From assembly GCA_021823685.1 (NCBI GenBank), contig JAKANL010000006.1:1-64000 (forward strand): DNA of 64,000 bases, read 5' to 3'. The stretch comes from a bacterium. Its GTDB lineage: Bacteria > Babelota > Babeliae > Babelales > UBA12409. The notes beneath the pieces are model-generated. The model did no database searches and was not told where the DNA came from. It saw only the letters and a list, made by a program, of their open reading frames with translations. The position numbers and the translations under genes were made by a program. Of the stretch, positions 27,744 through 37,261 are shown one piece after another (within the stretch, counting starts at the first letter, position 1; each line of letters starts with the position of its first letter).

Positions 27744-28709
27744 TTACGCAAAAATCATGAGCATGAGCCCGATGAGGAGTCCATAAATAGCCAGCGTATC
27801 AACGAGACCTTGGGCAAGCAGCGAGGCGCGGGTAATAGTTGCGGCGTTGGCGGGCGTTTGTTGCCCGATTTGGGTACACGCGGCAGCGGCGATTCTTCCT
27901 GAGCCAATACCGGGCATAAGGTTGGCGATGCCGATGCAGCCGGCGCTTGCCAAAATGGCAATCGTTTTAAGTGTGGTTGGATCCGTCGGCATATTCAAAA
28001 GCATGAGAAGGGAGGCAAAAAAGGCCAAAATAATCGGTGTTTCAATAAACGACTGACTAAGTAAGGCAAACGAAAAAATGCGTTTATACGCGAGCCGATT
28101 AACGCCGACCGATTCGCATGCATTGCGCGCAAAAAGTCCTTGTCCGATGGCAGGGCCGATAGATCCAATGCCGACGCAGATTGCCGAGGCGAGTATTTTA
28201 AGTGATTCGTTGAGTGTCAGTAGCGATTCCTGCCTGAGATGAATCATGAAGACGGCTATAAAACCAAAGATGATTGGTGTCTGGATAATTGAAATGGTCA
28301 CGAGCATCATGTTGGTGATTGGTTCGGCAAAAAAAGGCTGGCGGGCAATGGCGTGCATACTGGCAATGGCCGGCATACTTGAAACGATACTGATAACTAA
28401 CCCGACCAGGCCGACGGCGCATACGATGCCGGCTTGTGCAATACTTATGTAGAGTGCATTTGGCGCCGAAAGACGGGTGCCAAAAAAAATGATAATAATC
28501 ATGATCAAGCTGATAAGGGCTGACGTCTCGGTGAGCGCCAACGAAAGAAGAAGATTTTTTGACAGCGCGCGATGGGCTTGCGGTTGAACATATAGGCCAT
28601 CGGTCGCCGCCTTGGTAATGCGTCCTTGGCCAATGGCAACGCCGAGTCCGGTGAGTGCAAGCGTGGTTGCCAATGAGCCGTAGTGCAGATAAGAAGCTGC
28701 CGTTATCAT
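27744..28709 (-). CDS. atpE: ATP synthase c-subunit made of four fused hairpins (321 aa)
   Basis: Four about 81-aa units with GxGxGxG-type helix 1; helix-2 ion-site residues E61, Q143, E223, D304. Confidence 0.85.
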   Translation of the reverse strand: MITAASYLHYGSLATTLALTGLGVAIGQGRITKAATDGLYVQPQAHRALSKNLLLSLALTETSALISLIMIIIIFFGTRLSAPNALYISIAQAGIVCAVGLVGLVISIVSSMPAIASMHAIARQPFFAEPITNMMLVTISIIQTPIIFGFIAVFMIHLRQESLLTLNESLKILASAICVGIGSIGPAIGQGLFARNACESVGVNRLAYKRIFSFALLSQSFIETPIILAFFASLLMLLNMPTDPTTLKTIAILASAGCIGIANLMPGIGSGRIAAAACTQIGQQTPANAATITRASLLAQGLVDTLAIYGLLIGLMLMIFA

Positions 28710-28712
28710 GGG

Positions 28713-29444
28713 TTATTCTTCTCCGTGATTTACTTCGAGCGATAGGTAGGTCAGGGAAAGCATGGAAAATACAAACGCTTGAATGCCGCCGTCCAAAATG
28801 ACAAAAAAGAAGATGAGAATGAAATTGAGTCCGCTCATGATGCCCAAAAGTTCGCCGATCCACCATCCGCCGATAGCCTTGAGATAGAGTTTTGATATTA
28901 CAGCGACGCCGAATATGTTGCCGAATAGACGAAACGATATTGAGACAATTTTGGCTAACGACTCAACGACATTGATGGGGAACATAAAGACGAATGGCTG
29001 AAAGAAGCTCTTCAGGTGTCTCAAAAAACCGTGCGCTCGAATGCTGCTCAGCTGCGTATATAAAAACGATGTGACCCCCAATCCAAGGGTTGTATTTAAA
29101 TCGCTGGTGGGCTCTTCCAGCCAGGGAATAACCGAAAGCGTGTTACACAAAAATATAAACGTGAAGAGTGATATTACGAATGCAAAGTGATTGAAATAAA
29201 ATTTTCCGAGGCTTTGTATGCTTAAATCACTGAATGCTTGCGCAAACCATGTAACGAGATACCCAAAAACGTTGTCCTCTCGCTTAATTGCTATACGCGC
29301 CAAAATGATAAAAAGGGCGATAACGCCTAGGACGACCCACGTATTGATGACAATGATGTAATTAATATTCCAGAAATTACCGGTGAGTCCGAACGCCTTG
29401 AACGGTCGCCAGTAATGCTGATGAACGATATCTAGTCCTTGCAT
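28713..29444 (-). CDS. atpB: ATP synthase F0 subunit a
   Basis: SISFRLFGNIFG with the conserved Arg, NTLSVIPWLEEPTSDLNTTLGLG; start set at MQGLDIVHQHYW. Confidence 0.88.
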   Translation of the reverse strand: MQGLDIVHQHYWRPFKAFGLTGNFWNINYIIVINTWVVLGVIALFIILARIAIKREDNVFGYLVTWFAQAFSDLSIQSLGKFYFNHFAFVISLFTFIFLCNTLSVIPWLEEPTSDLNTTLGLGVTSFLYTQLSSIRAHGFLRHLKSFFQPFVFMFPINVVESLAKIVSISFRLFGNIFGVAVISKLYLKAIGGWWIGELLGIMSGLNFILIFFFVILDGGIQAFVFSMLSLTYLSLEVNHGEE

Positions 29445-29716
29445 CTGCGTTTGCCCGTATTGACGATAATGACCAACCATAAACAGCCTAAAAAGGCTAC
29501 CATACCCAGTATAAAATGGTCGGGCCAGTAACGCAACATAACGACGCAAACGCCGATAAATAAAGCAACGCGTACAAGTGTGTTAAAGAGAAGGGTGCAA
29601 GAAGATGGAGTCACGTTAAGTGGGCTTCCCCGTAAAGTCAGATGCCTTACAAAAAGAAGCCCATAAACTATTCCACTGATGCAGCCTGCCAGCATTGCGC
29701 TGGATAAGCGTATCAT
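29432..29716 (-). CDS. Small membrane protein, possibly AtpI/AtpR-like
   Basis: 94 aa, three hydrophobic helices, overlapping the atpB start. Confidence 0.5.
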   Translation of the reverse strand: MIRLSSAMLAGCISGIVYGLLFVRHLTLRGSPLNVTPSSCTLLFNTLVRVALFIGVCVVMLRYWPDHFILGMVAFLGCLWLVIIVNTGKRRCKD

Positions 29717-29721
29717 AGGAT

Positions 29722-31137
29722 TTATTTTTTGATTTTCGTGTTCCAGTATTCGCTGACAATGGCGCGAGAGCCGGTAATGACAACTAAGCCATTGGTTTCG
29801 TCAACTGCCTTTTTAGCGTAATCAAGCGCTTGCGCAAGCGTCTTGGTTGAACGCGCCTTAACCTTCATGTTTTTGACATCGTTGGTTATTTGTTCAACAT
29901 CCCATGAGCCGTCATTTGACGTGCTTTGCGCATCGGACGCAGGCTGACAGAAGACTACCTGGCCAGCGGTTTTTTTGAAGAAATAACGAAGCATTTTGCA
30001 AAATTCTGCTTGATGTAATGCGTTGTTTTCACTGCCAACAACAATCACCAGGCCCTTAAATGGGCGTTGATAATGAAGTAAGCGAACCCCGAGTAAAAGG
30101 TTTTTGAAGGCATCGAGGTTACTTGCCGTATCAAGCAGAACGGCTGGCTTTGCCTTTTCTAAGAGTTCGAAGCGATGTGAAAGCGTTGAGACCGTTTCTT
30201 GCCAGAATTGTTCAATGGTTTTTTGCGGGTTAAGCTCTGCGTGACGTTTTGCTTCCAACGTTGGGCGGCCACGATTTCCTTTTGGTTTAGCCAACAAGCT
30301 GTTGGAGGTCTTAGAATCAAAAATGTTTTGTACAAAAATTTGTGCAATACGTTCGGCCAATGCTGCACAACGGCCAAATAGTTGTTCGTAAGGATATTTC
30401 ATTGCGGCCAATTTGCGGATCGGCATTGCCCATTGTGCGTTTTTTTGCTCAGCAAGATCTTCCATAATTTGAAGACTTAATTTACTTTGGTCAGCCGAAA
30501 TGATCCAGCTTCCCTTTTTCATTAACCGAGCGACGTGTTCAACGCGCTGTCGGATGACATCATCCGAGGCATCAGTGGCGTAATCAGTGATACGGGTGAT
30601 AGCGCAAATGAGCGGGGTACAGATTGATACGGGGTCGAATTGATCGAATTGCGTAACTTCTAATAGGGCAACGTCTACTTTTTGTGTTGCAAAGTGATGA
30701 ATGGCCATCATGGTGAGGAGTTCTTTTGTATGAAGTTCGAGTTCCAACGTGGCCGCGGCGTTGAAGACATCATTTGCTACTTGTGTAAATGTGGCGTTAC
30801 TCAATGAATCGTTGTTGCAAACAATACGTTCGTTATAGGTGGTAAAGTGCGGCGAATAAAAGCTGCCTACGGTTAGCCCTTCGGCGCGCAAAAGTTGGGA
30901 GGTTAAGTTAATCGTCGTACTTTTACCATTGGAGCCAGCAACAAAGACGGATCGAACGCTCTTGGACGGTGACCCAAGCGCTGCGTCTAATTGCAGTAAT
31001 TTTTTAGCATCGGTGCTTTGTTTTACGCTCCAACGTTTATCGAGAAGCGCGATCGCATCATGATAGGTATAGGATATAACAGCAGAGGCTGATTTTTTTG
31101 TTTTTTGTTTTTCCGTTTGCAACATCATGGTCTCCAT
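29722..31137 (-). CDS. folC: FolC-like folylpolyglutamate synthase / Mur ligase family
   Basis: VFVAGSNGKSTTINLTSQLLRAEGLTVGSFYSPHFTTYNERI; LLDTASNLDAFKNLL. Confidence 0.75.
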   Translation of the reverse strand: METMMLQTEKQKTKKSASAVISYTYHDAIALLDKRWSVKQSTDAKKLLQLDAALGSPSKSVRSVFVAGSNGKSTTINLTSQLLRAEGLTVGSFYSPHFTTYNERIVCNNDSLSNATFTQVANDVFNAAATLELELHTKELLTMMAIHHFATQKVDVALLEVTQFDQFDPVSICTPLICAITRITDYATDASDDVIRQRVEHVARLMKKGSWIISADQSKLSLQIMEDLAEQKNAQWAMPIRKLAAMKYPYEQLFGRCAALAERIAQIFVQNIFDSKTSNSLLAKPKGNRGRPTLEAKRHAELNPQKTIEQFWQETVSTLSHRFELLEKAKPAVLLDTASNLDAFKNLLLGVRLLHYQRPFKGLVIVVGSENNALHQAEFCKMLRYFFKKTAGQVVFCQPASDAQSTSNDGSWDVEQITNDVKNMKVKARSTKTLAQALDYAKKAVDETNGLVVITGSRAIVSEYWNTKIKK

Positions 31138-31209
31138 TGCGTATAAGCAATTATTACCAACAAATAGTCGTACAATTTTTAGTACACTTTTGCATATAAA
31201 TCAAGGCCG

Positions 31210-31246
31210 TTACAACTTAATAAAAAATGTTTATTCAAAGTTGTAA
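31210..31246. promoter_or_regulatory. AT-rich inverted repeat TTACAACTT...AAGTTGTAA (with inner AATAAA/TTTATT)
   Basis: 9-bp perfect outer arms in the 300-bp intergenic gap before the prepilin. Confidence 0.45.
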
Positions 31247-31445
31247 AAAAGTTGTTATATATTCATTATAGGCATAAAACCATAAAATGTCAAATTAGGT
31301 ATTTAAGATCAAGGGGAACATTTAAAACTTTTCAAAAATGATAAAATAACGTATTTATCATGCATATTGTTGATTTGTTACTTTAAAATACGTTAAATAA
31401 GTGGTTAAAGTAAGCGCTGGAGCGGGTTTTTTAAAAAGGAGAGCG

Positions 31446-31898
31446 ATGAAAAAGTCCACGGGTTTTACCATGATTGAATTAATGATTGTGGTCGCCATAA
31501 TTGCATTTTTGGCCATGATTGCGTTGCCAAGCTATTTGCGATTTGTTGCGCGTTCCAAGCGTGCTGAAGCGCATATCAATTTGGCATCGCTTTATACGGC
31601 GGAAAAAGCTTATTGGGCCGAACATGGTACCTATACCACTATTTTGAATGGGGCTAACGGGCTTGCATGGCGTCCAGAGGGTAAAGCGCAGTATACTTAC
31701 GGTTTTGCTGGAGCCGCCGATGCAAACTACATTCAGGGGGTTCTCCCGTCCGATCTTTCGGCTTTATCGCAAGCAAAGGCAGATAAGAATGGATTTATTG
31801 CGATTGCTGTTGGCGATATTGATGGCGACGGCAAATCGGACGTGCTCTCTATCAATGAGAAAAAAGAATTGCTGACAGTTACTGACGATTTACAGTAA
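31446..31898 (+). CDS. Type IV prepilin-like protein
   Basis: MKKSTGFTMIELMIVVAIIAFLAMIALPSYLRF. Confidence 0.9.
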   Translation: MKKSTGFTMIELMIVVAIIAFLAMIALPSYLRFVARSKRAEAHINLASLYTAEKAYWAEHGTYTTILNGANGLAWRPEGKAQYTYGFAGAADANYIQGVLPSDLSALSQAKADKNGFIAIAVGDIDGDGKSDVLSINEKKELLTVTDDLQ

Positions 31899-32636
31899 TA
31901 AAAAGTTTGGTAGGCCGTATAAAACGACTATTATTGCACCCAAAGCAAGAAATGGGCCGAATGGAATGCGCGTTTTGCGAGAGGCTTTCCCGGTTATGAT
32001 GCAAATAATGCCAAAAAGCGCGCCACTCGTGGAGGCAATTAAAAGCGTCGGGAAAACGCCTATAATGCCCACAAAGGCTCCGATAAACGCGAGTAAATCG
32101 AGATCACCTTGGCCAAGACCCTCTTTATGGGTGAGCGCAAAGAAAAGTTCTTTTATGAGCCACAGTGATCCGTAACCAACAGCGGCACCGATAATGCTTG
32201 AGGTTGATGTAATAGGCAAAGCGTGGGTATACGTGAATAATACACCGGCTGGGACGGCATATAAGCTGACGAGGCGTGAAATGATCATGTGCTCGAGATC
32301 GGTGCGTACGCTGACGATGAGCGCAGAAAAAAAGAAGATGTATGCCGGCCAGTAGGGTGGCGGTGTGCGTAAAATCACCAGCGAAAGCACAAATGCCGTG
32401 AGTATTTCGATGAATGGGTAAAGCCACGAAATGCGTTTATGGCATGATCGGCAGCGGCCCTTGAGTGCTACAAAAGAAATAACGGGGATAAGATCATACC
32501 AAGCGATGGTTTTCTGACATGTCGGACATGCTGAGCGGGTGAGGAGTGATTGATGTGCTATGAGACGATACGCAAGGGCGTTAAGAAATGACCCCCAGCA
32601 TAAAAAAAGGGGTACCGTTAATACCAATTCAATCAT
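31890..32636 (-). CDS. pilD: Prepilin peptidase (A24 family)
   Basis: GSFLNALAYRL, CPTCQKTI...CRSCHKRI, LGQGDLDLLAFIGAFVG. Confidence 0.88.
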   Translation of the reverse strand: MIELVLTVPLFLCWGSFLNALAYRLIAHQSLLTRSACPTCQKTIAWYDLIPVISFVALKGRCRSCHKRISWLYPFIEILTAFVLSLVILRTPPPYWPAYIFFFSALIVSVRTDLEHMIISRLVSLYAVPAGVLFTYTHALPITSTSSIIGAAVGYGSLWLIKELFFALTHKEGLGQGDLDLLAFIGAFVGIIGVFPTLLIASTSGALFGIICIITGKASRKTRIPFGPFLALGAIIVVLYGLPNFLLL

Positions 32637-33003
32637 GCTTTTCCGATTTGCTGATTTGATCAAGGATAGATTCGATGCGGTGCAGTTTTTCCAAGGTGTC
32701 GTCGAATTTAAATCGAATTTCTGGGGTGTAGCGCGCTCTAATTTCAGTCGCTAGGGCTTTGCGTAACGATGGAGCGAGCAGTTTGAGTGCCTCCAGCTTT
32801 TGTTTGAAGGTCTCAGGTCCCTCTGGTGTATAAAGAAAAATGGACGCCATACCCTTGTTAGTCGATAAGGTAACACGCGTTACGGTTAATCCGCGTATCG
32901 CAGGATAATCAAGCGAGGCCTGAAATAACAGTTGGCTTACAACACGTTTGAGGACCGATTCTTTTTGGCTTTTCTTTATGAACCCGGATCGTGGAACAGT
33001 CAT
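32629..33003 (-). CDS. rbfA: Ribosome-binding factor A
   Basis: Position next to rpsU; VTRVTLSTNKGMASIFLY, ALATEIRARYTPEIRFKFDDTLEKLHRIESIL. Confidence 0.88.
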   Translation of the reverse strand: MTVPRSGFIKKSQKESVLKRVVSQLLFQASLDYPAIRGLTVTRVTLSTNKGMASIFLYTPEGPETFKQKLEALKLLAPSLRKALATEIRARYTPEIRFKFDDTLEKLHRIESILDQISKSEKHD

Positions 33004-33027
33004 GAGCTTTTCTCAGCTGGCGACCGC

Positions 33028-33249
33028 TTAATCCCAGTATCCACGCGCTGCCATGCGAATAAGATTTTGCTTTATTGCGCGCATGAGACGCTTGCGGCGT
33101 TTTTGCGTGGGTGATTCAAAATAGACACTACGCTTCATATCACGCACAATTCCCTCACGCTCGATTTTCTTCTTAAGTTGTTTGAGGGCACGATCAACGT
33201 TGGTATGTACGTATACTTGAACATTCGCTCTTTTTTTGCTCACGAGCAA
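33028..33249 (-). CDS. rpsU: 30S ribosomal protein bS21
   Basis: VHTNVDRALKQLKKKIEREGIVRDMKRSVYFESPTQKRRKR. Confidence 0.9.
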   Translation of the reverse strand: MLVSKKRANVQVYVHTNVDRALKQLKKKIEREGIVRDMKRSVYFESPTQKRRKRLMRAIKQNLIRMAARGYWD

Positions 33250-33314
33250 TCACCATCCTGTATTAAATGATTTGACTTACACTCCAATAATACTGCTTTT
33301 ACCGCGAGCTGTCC

Positions 33315-33356
33315 AGCCCGTCATTTCCTCACGAAATGACGGGCTGTTGTTTTTGT
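33315..33356. terminator. Strong intergenic hairpin, terminator-like
   Basis: AGCCCGTCATTTC-ctcac-GAAATGACGGGCT followed by gttgttttt. Confidence 0.6.
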
Positions 33357-33367
33357 GCGACTATTTT

Positions 33368-34945
33368 TTAAAAACTTGCGTAAATCGATGCGGCAAACGT
33401 TGAAGAGCGATACGCCTGGCGTCGTTTGAACGGTATTTGCATCATGATCCCCAGACGAACATATGGCGAGATGGCATAATTAAGTGCACCATCAAAGACC
33501 TGCGCTGAAAAGTCGCTCTTGCACCACAAAACGTCGGGCCTCAATGGATGAATGTCACTGCGGCATTTTGATGGGTGCTCGGGTTCTCCTGCGGCGTTAT
33601 TTTCGCACACAAGCTTGATGCAGTCTTTATCGTGGCTCATATATACATAATCAAAGTAGAACGAGAATCGATCAAAGAATTCTTCGGCATTCATGGCCAG
33701 TGCAACGTGCCAGTTGGCGCCGGGTTCGATATCAACGCTTGTGCGGAATGGGAAAATTGGCCATTGTGAGGTGTTGTTTGGCACTGGGTAGCAGTTGCAA
33801 CGGCGCTTATTAAAGGCCGTTATGCCGCCTTCAAGGCTGAGCTGTACTGTTTCATAGAAATCCAAACTTAATCCAGCGCGGGCGCGTAATGAGTTATGGC
33901 CGTTGTTGCCAAAAGCAAGACCAACGAGTTGCCATGGTTTTCGCTCTTTAGCAACGCCAAAGCTGCCGCCGACTGCTACATATGGAATAAATAAGAACTT
34001 CGGATACTCGTCGGCTGCTACGTCCCTATTGACGGTAATCGGTTGGCGCCAAAAGAGCTCGAGATAAATGTCTTCAATTGAGGTATCGTGGAAATCGCAG
34101 CTATTGTAACAGATTTGTGTGTTCGAAATGATTTCATCAAGGTGGCTCATAAGAAGGGAACTTACTTTTTTGGTTATTTGTACCCAGGTTGTCGAATAAA
34201 CGGCAGAGTATCTTCCCCCTGATTCTGGTGCAAGGGAGTTAAAAGGGTTGGCTGTTTGTGCCGTTGGCGTTTGATCGATAAATACGGCACATTGACGAAT
34301 GTCGGCAAAACCGCTTTGTGCCGTTACGCCAAATCCCTTACCGATATAGAGTTGTCCGTTAAATCGGACACCTTGTTTTTTATATTTCATTTGAGTGGAG
34401 AAAAATCCAAACGATTGGCTGAGCGTGGTGTTGGTTTGTTGAATTTGTAAAAGTCCTTGCGTGCTTCTTAATTGCAGCGGTACGCGTGTTTTGGTCGTTG
34501 GATTTACCAGATCGTCAATTTCGGTGAGTAACTGATCGCGGGTGTCCTCGAGTATGCGCGGAAATGTATATCCGCAGGGAAGATCAACGTTCGTATTAAT
34601 AAAATTTGGGGTCACATTGTCTAAACCATTAAATGGCAAAAGTGCAATCATGTTCCAGAGTCCGCAAATATCGCCCAATTCAGCGTTGCAGCCACACCCA
34701 TCGCCACCGCGTGAAGCACGTTGATAAAACGGCATAATTTCTAAGCTGAAGTGTTGTTTGCGCAGTTTTTGTTTGGTGCCTTTGAGGTATTCGTACTCGT
34801 TAGTTCCTAATAATGCGAATGTGTTGCCGGTAGTGTAGGGAGGAATTGGATCGTGCCGTTCGAGCGTGGTGATAATACCCAAGATGCTTTGCGGAGCGAA
34901 TAATAAGACAAATAAACTTTGCTTGAGGAGAATAGATGCTTTCAT
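33368..34945 (-). CDS. Outer-membrane beta-barrel-like protein
   Basis: Signal peptide, amphipathic strand pattern, C-terminal Phe (AASIYASF). Confidence 0.6.
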   Translation of the reverse strand: MKASILLKQSLFVLLFAPQSILGIITTLERHDPIPPYTTGNTFALLGTNEYEYLKGTKQKLRKQHFSLEIMPFYQRASRGGDGCGCNAELGDICGLWNMIALLPFNGLDNVTPNFINTNVDLPCGYTFPRILEDTRDQLLTEIDDLVNPTTKTRVPLQLRSTQGLLQIQQTNTTLSQSFGFFSTQMKYKKQGVRFNGQLYIGKGFGVTAQSGFADIRQCAVFIDQTPTAQTANPFNSLAPESGGRYSAVYSTTWVQITKKVSSLLMSHLDEIISNTQICYNSCDFHDTSIEDIYLELFWRQPITVNRDVAADEYPKFLFIPYVAVGGSFGVAKERKPWQLVGLAFGNNGHNSLRARAGLSLDFYETVQLSLEGGITAFNKRRCNCYPVPNNTSQWPIFPFRTSVDIEPGANWHVALAMNAEEFFDRFSFYFDYVYMSHDKDCIKLVCENNAAGEPEHPSKCRSDIHPLRPDVLWCKSDFSAQVFDGALNYAISPYVRLGIMMQIPFKRRQAYRSSTFAASIYASF

Positions 34946-35079
34946 TAAAATTCCTTTTTCCCCTTGAATTCATTACTTACCAGATACCATAACGGATCAT
35001 TATGCTTACGTCAATGTGCAAAGCGCAGGGCCGTGTGTGGCGGCCCTGCGCGTGCAATTTGGGAGTTATGATTACGCTT

Positions 35080-35391
35080 TTATTCTGCTTCGAAAAGTAA
35101 TGATGGTTCCGGTGTGCTGGGTGGCGTAAGAGGTAAAATTGCCTCAGTTGCCCCTGCCATTACCATGAAGCGGCTGGCGCAAAAATCAAGTAAGTCGCAA
35201 ATGTTTTTCAGTTCATTATATGTGCGGCGTTCTTGCATAAAGCTTTCCTGTAAGGTTCGGCATCGATTGAGAATATTGGTTACTTCGTTTGGTGCGTAGG
35301 GAGTCATGCGCATGGGTGTCATGGATCCATTGGTGCTCAAAAGCGAACCGATGCAGGTCAAAACCAGGGTGAAGAAGAGAATAATTTTCAT
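35080..35391 (-). CDS. Small secreted hypothetical protein
   Basis: Signal peptide MKIILFFTLVLTCIGSLLS. Confidence 0.5.
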   Translation of the reverse strand: MKIILFFTLVLTCIGSLLSTNGSMTPMRMTPYAPNEVTNILNRCRTLQESFMQERRTYNELKNICDLLDFCASRFMVMAGATEAILPLTPPSTPEPSLLFEAE

Positions 35392-35498
35392 AACTACCTC
35401 AATTATCAAATATAAAGACTTGGTTTAAGTTTAATCTTTTGTTTGGCTATTTTGCAATAGTTTGTTACGCTGCAATAAATGGTCATAACGAGATAACT

Positions 35499-35741
35499 AT
35501 GATGTACAGTCTTTATTATCAAGCACAGGTAAAACCGGAAACATGTTGGCTTTTTACGGGTGTTTTACGCAGTTACGAACATCTTGTTTTTGACCGCACC
35601 CTAGACGTTGCGCAGAGTGTGTTCGAATTTTTTGTTCCGCCACTCAATGAAGCTGAATTTATCGAATTGATATTTTTACTCGAGAAAAAGGGGCTCGTGC
35701 GAGGTCTTACGCGATTACCCAATCGCCTTGGCCAATCGTAG
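35499..35741 (+). CDS. Hypothetical protein, 80 aa
   Basis: MMYSLYYQAQVKPETCWLFTGVLRSYEHLVFDRTLD; ends inside gltX. Confidence 0.5.
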   Translation: MMYSLYYQAQVKPETCWLFTGVLRSYEHLVFDRTLDVAQSVFEFFVPPLNEAEFIELIFLLEKKGLVRGLTRLPNRLGQS

Positions 35742-37133
35742 ACGTGCTTCCTGCGATCCGAGTACTTCAATGATACCAATGACATGAGGTCCCGTCGGAG
35801 ACCCGGTGAGTGCATTGCGGATGGCCGGGAGGACATTTGATAAGGGGATCTTGGCCTGTTTGGCCGATTTTTTTATGGCTTCCGTAAACATTGTTGGTTG
35901 TTCGATCAGATTAAGTGCGGGTACGGTAATCGCCGCGATGTTTGCACCAAGCGTTACGCCAGTTGGCCGTTGAAAATAGAACTGGGTTGCCGGAATGACA
36001 TCTTTAAGGGTGACCAGGTCGCTGCGCACCAATTCGATAAGAGCGACGAGGATGTCCGGCGCTATCTTTGAGAGGTCATATGCTTGCATAAGCCATGGCT
36101 TGCATGCATCGATGAGTTCTTCTGAAGAAATTTTTTCAACCCACCGGTGATTTACCCAGCGTAATTTTTCCACGTCATATTTGATGTGACTGGTAGATGC
36201 GGGACGTTCGTGAATTGTGTTTATAAGTTGTGATAATGGCAAAATTTCTTCCGTTGATGATCCGCCAATAATGGCCAAATAGTTAACGATGGCTTGGGGT
36301 AAAAATCCGGCATCTTGCAAATCGTTGAGTGAAAAACCAAAGTCACGCTTCGATAATTTTTTGCCATCTACGTTACATAAAATGGGTAGGTGCCAAAAGA
36401 TCGGGATTGGGTATCCGAGCGCGTGGTACAGCGCAATTTGGGTTACCGTGTTGGTTAAGTGATCATCACCGCGTAAAACATGGCTGATCTCCATGAGCAT
36501 ATCGTCAACGGCATTGGCAAAGATGAACGTAACGCTTCCATCCTGGCGCGTCAGCGGTGTGTCAGAAAAATTGGCTAAATCGAACGACAGTGCGCCATGT
36601 GCCAAATCGTTAAAACGTACGTTTTCATCGTGGTCAAGCCGGAAGCGCCAAATAAACGGTGTATGCGCATCGAGTTTGCGTTGAATTTCTTCTTGCGATA
36701 ATTGCATGCAGGTGCGATCATATCGTGGCGGTTTTTTGAGCGCTACTTGCCGCTCGCGTTTTTTTTCGAGCTCTTCCTGTGTACAAAAACACCGATAGAC
36801 GCAGTTTTTTTGTCTGAGCATCTCGAGCTTTTCTTGGTATATCTGTGTTCGTTGTGATTGGAAATACGGGCCCTCGTTGTGGCGGATGCCGAGCCATGCA
36901 AGGTGTTTTAAAATCTGCTTGGCGCCCGGATCGGCGTCACGTTCACGATCCGTATCTTCAATACGAAGGATATAGGTGCCGTTATATTTTTGTGCAAAAA
37001 GATAGTTGAGCAGCGCGGTGCGTACGTTTCCCAGGTGCATAATGCCGGTTGGCGATGGGGCAAAGCGTACACGTACATTTTTGGGTGTTTCAAGAGCCAT
37101 ACACATTTCCTTAACCATACGCAATCCAAGCAT
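35715..37133 (-). CDS. gltX: Glutamyl-tRNA synthetase
   Basis: VRFAPSPTGIMHLGNVRTALLNYLFA; LSKRD; start probably at MALETPKNVRVRF. Confidence 0.94.
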   Translation of the reverse strand: MLGLRMVKEMCMALETPKNVRVRFAPSPTGIMHLGNVRTALLNYLFAQKYNGTYILRIEDTDRERDADPGAKQILKHLAWLGIRHNEGPYFQSQRTQIYQEKLEMLRQKNCVYRCFCTQEELEKKRERQVALKKPPRYDRTCMQLSQEEIQRKLDAHTPFIWRFRLDHDENVRFNDLAHGALSFDLANFSDTPLTRQDGSVTFIFANAVDDMLMEISHVLRGDDHLTNTVTQIALYHALGYPIPIFWHLPILCNVDGKKLSKRDFGFSLNDLQDAGFLPQAIVNYLAIIGGSSTEEILPLSQLINTIHERPASTSHIKYDVEKLRWVNHRWVEKISSEELIDACKPWLMQAYDLSKIAPDILVALIELVRSDLVTLKDVIPATQFYFQRPTGVTLGANIAAITVPALNLIEQPTMFTEAIKKSAKQAKIPLSNVLPAIRNALTGSPTGPHVIGIIEVLGSQEARLRLAKAIG

Positions 37134-37261
37134 TATCCAGGTTGACCGAAGTTGTGTTTTTTGTCAAAAATGAGTGCCGGTTGAACCGTTCAAAACATTT
37201 GAGGTGAGCTTTCGATGGTTATCGTTTTCATAGCCTTTGTTTTGCCGTACAATAGAGTATT

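Noticed and set aside
28198-28866. 222-aa minus-strand ORF in another frame of the atpE/atpB region
   Set aside because: His/Arg-rich out-of-frame translation overlapping two well-supported membrane subunits.
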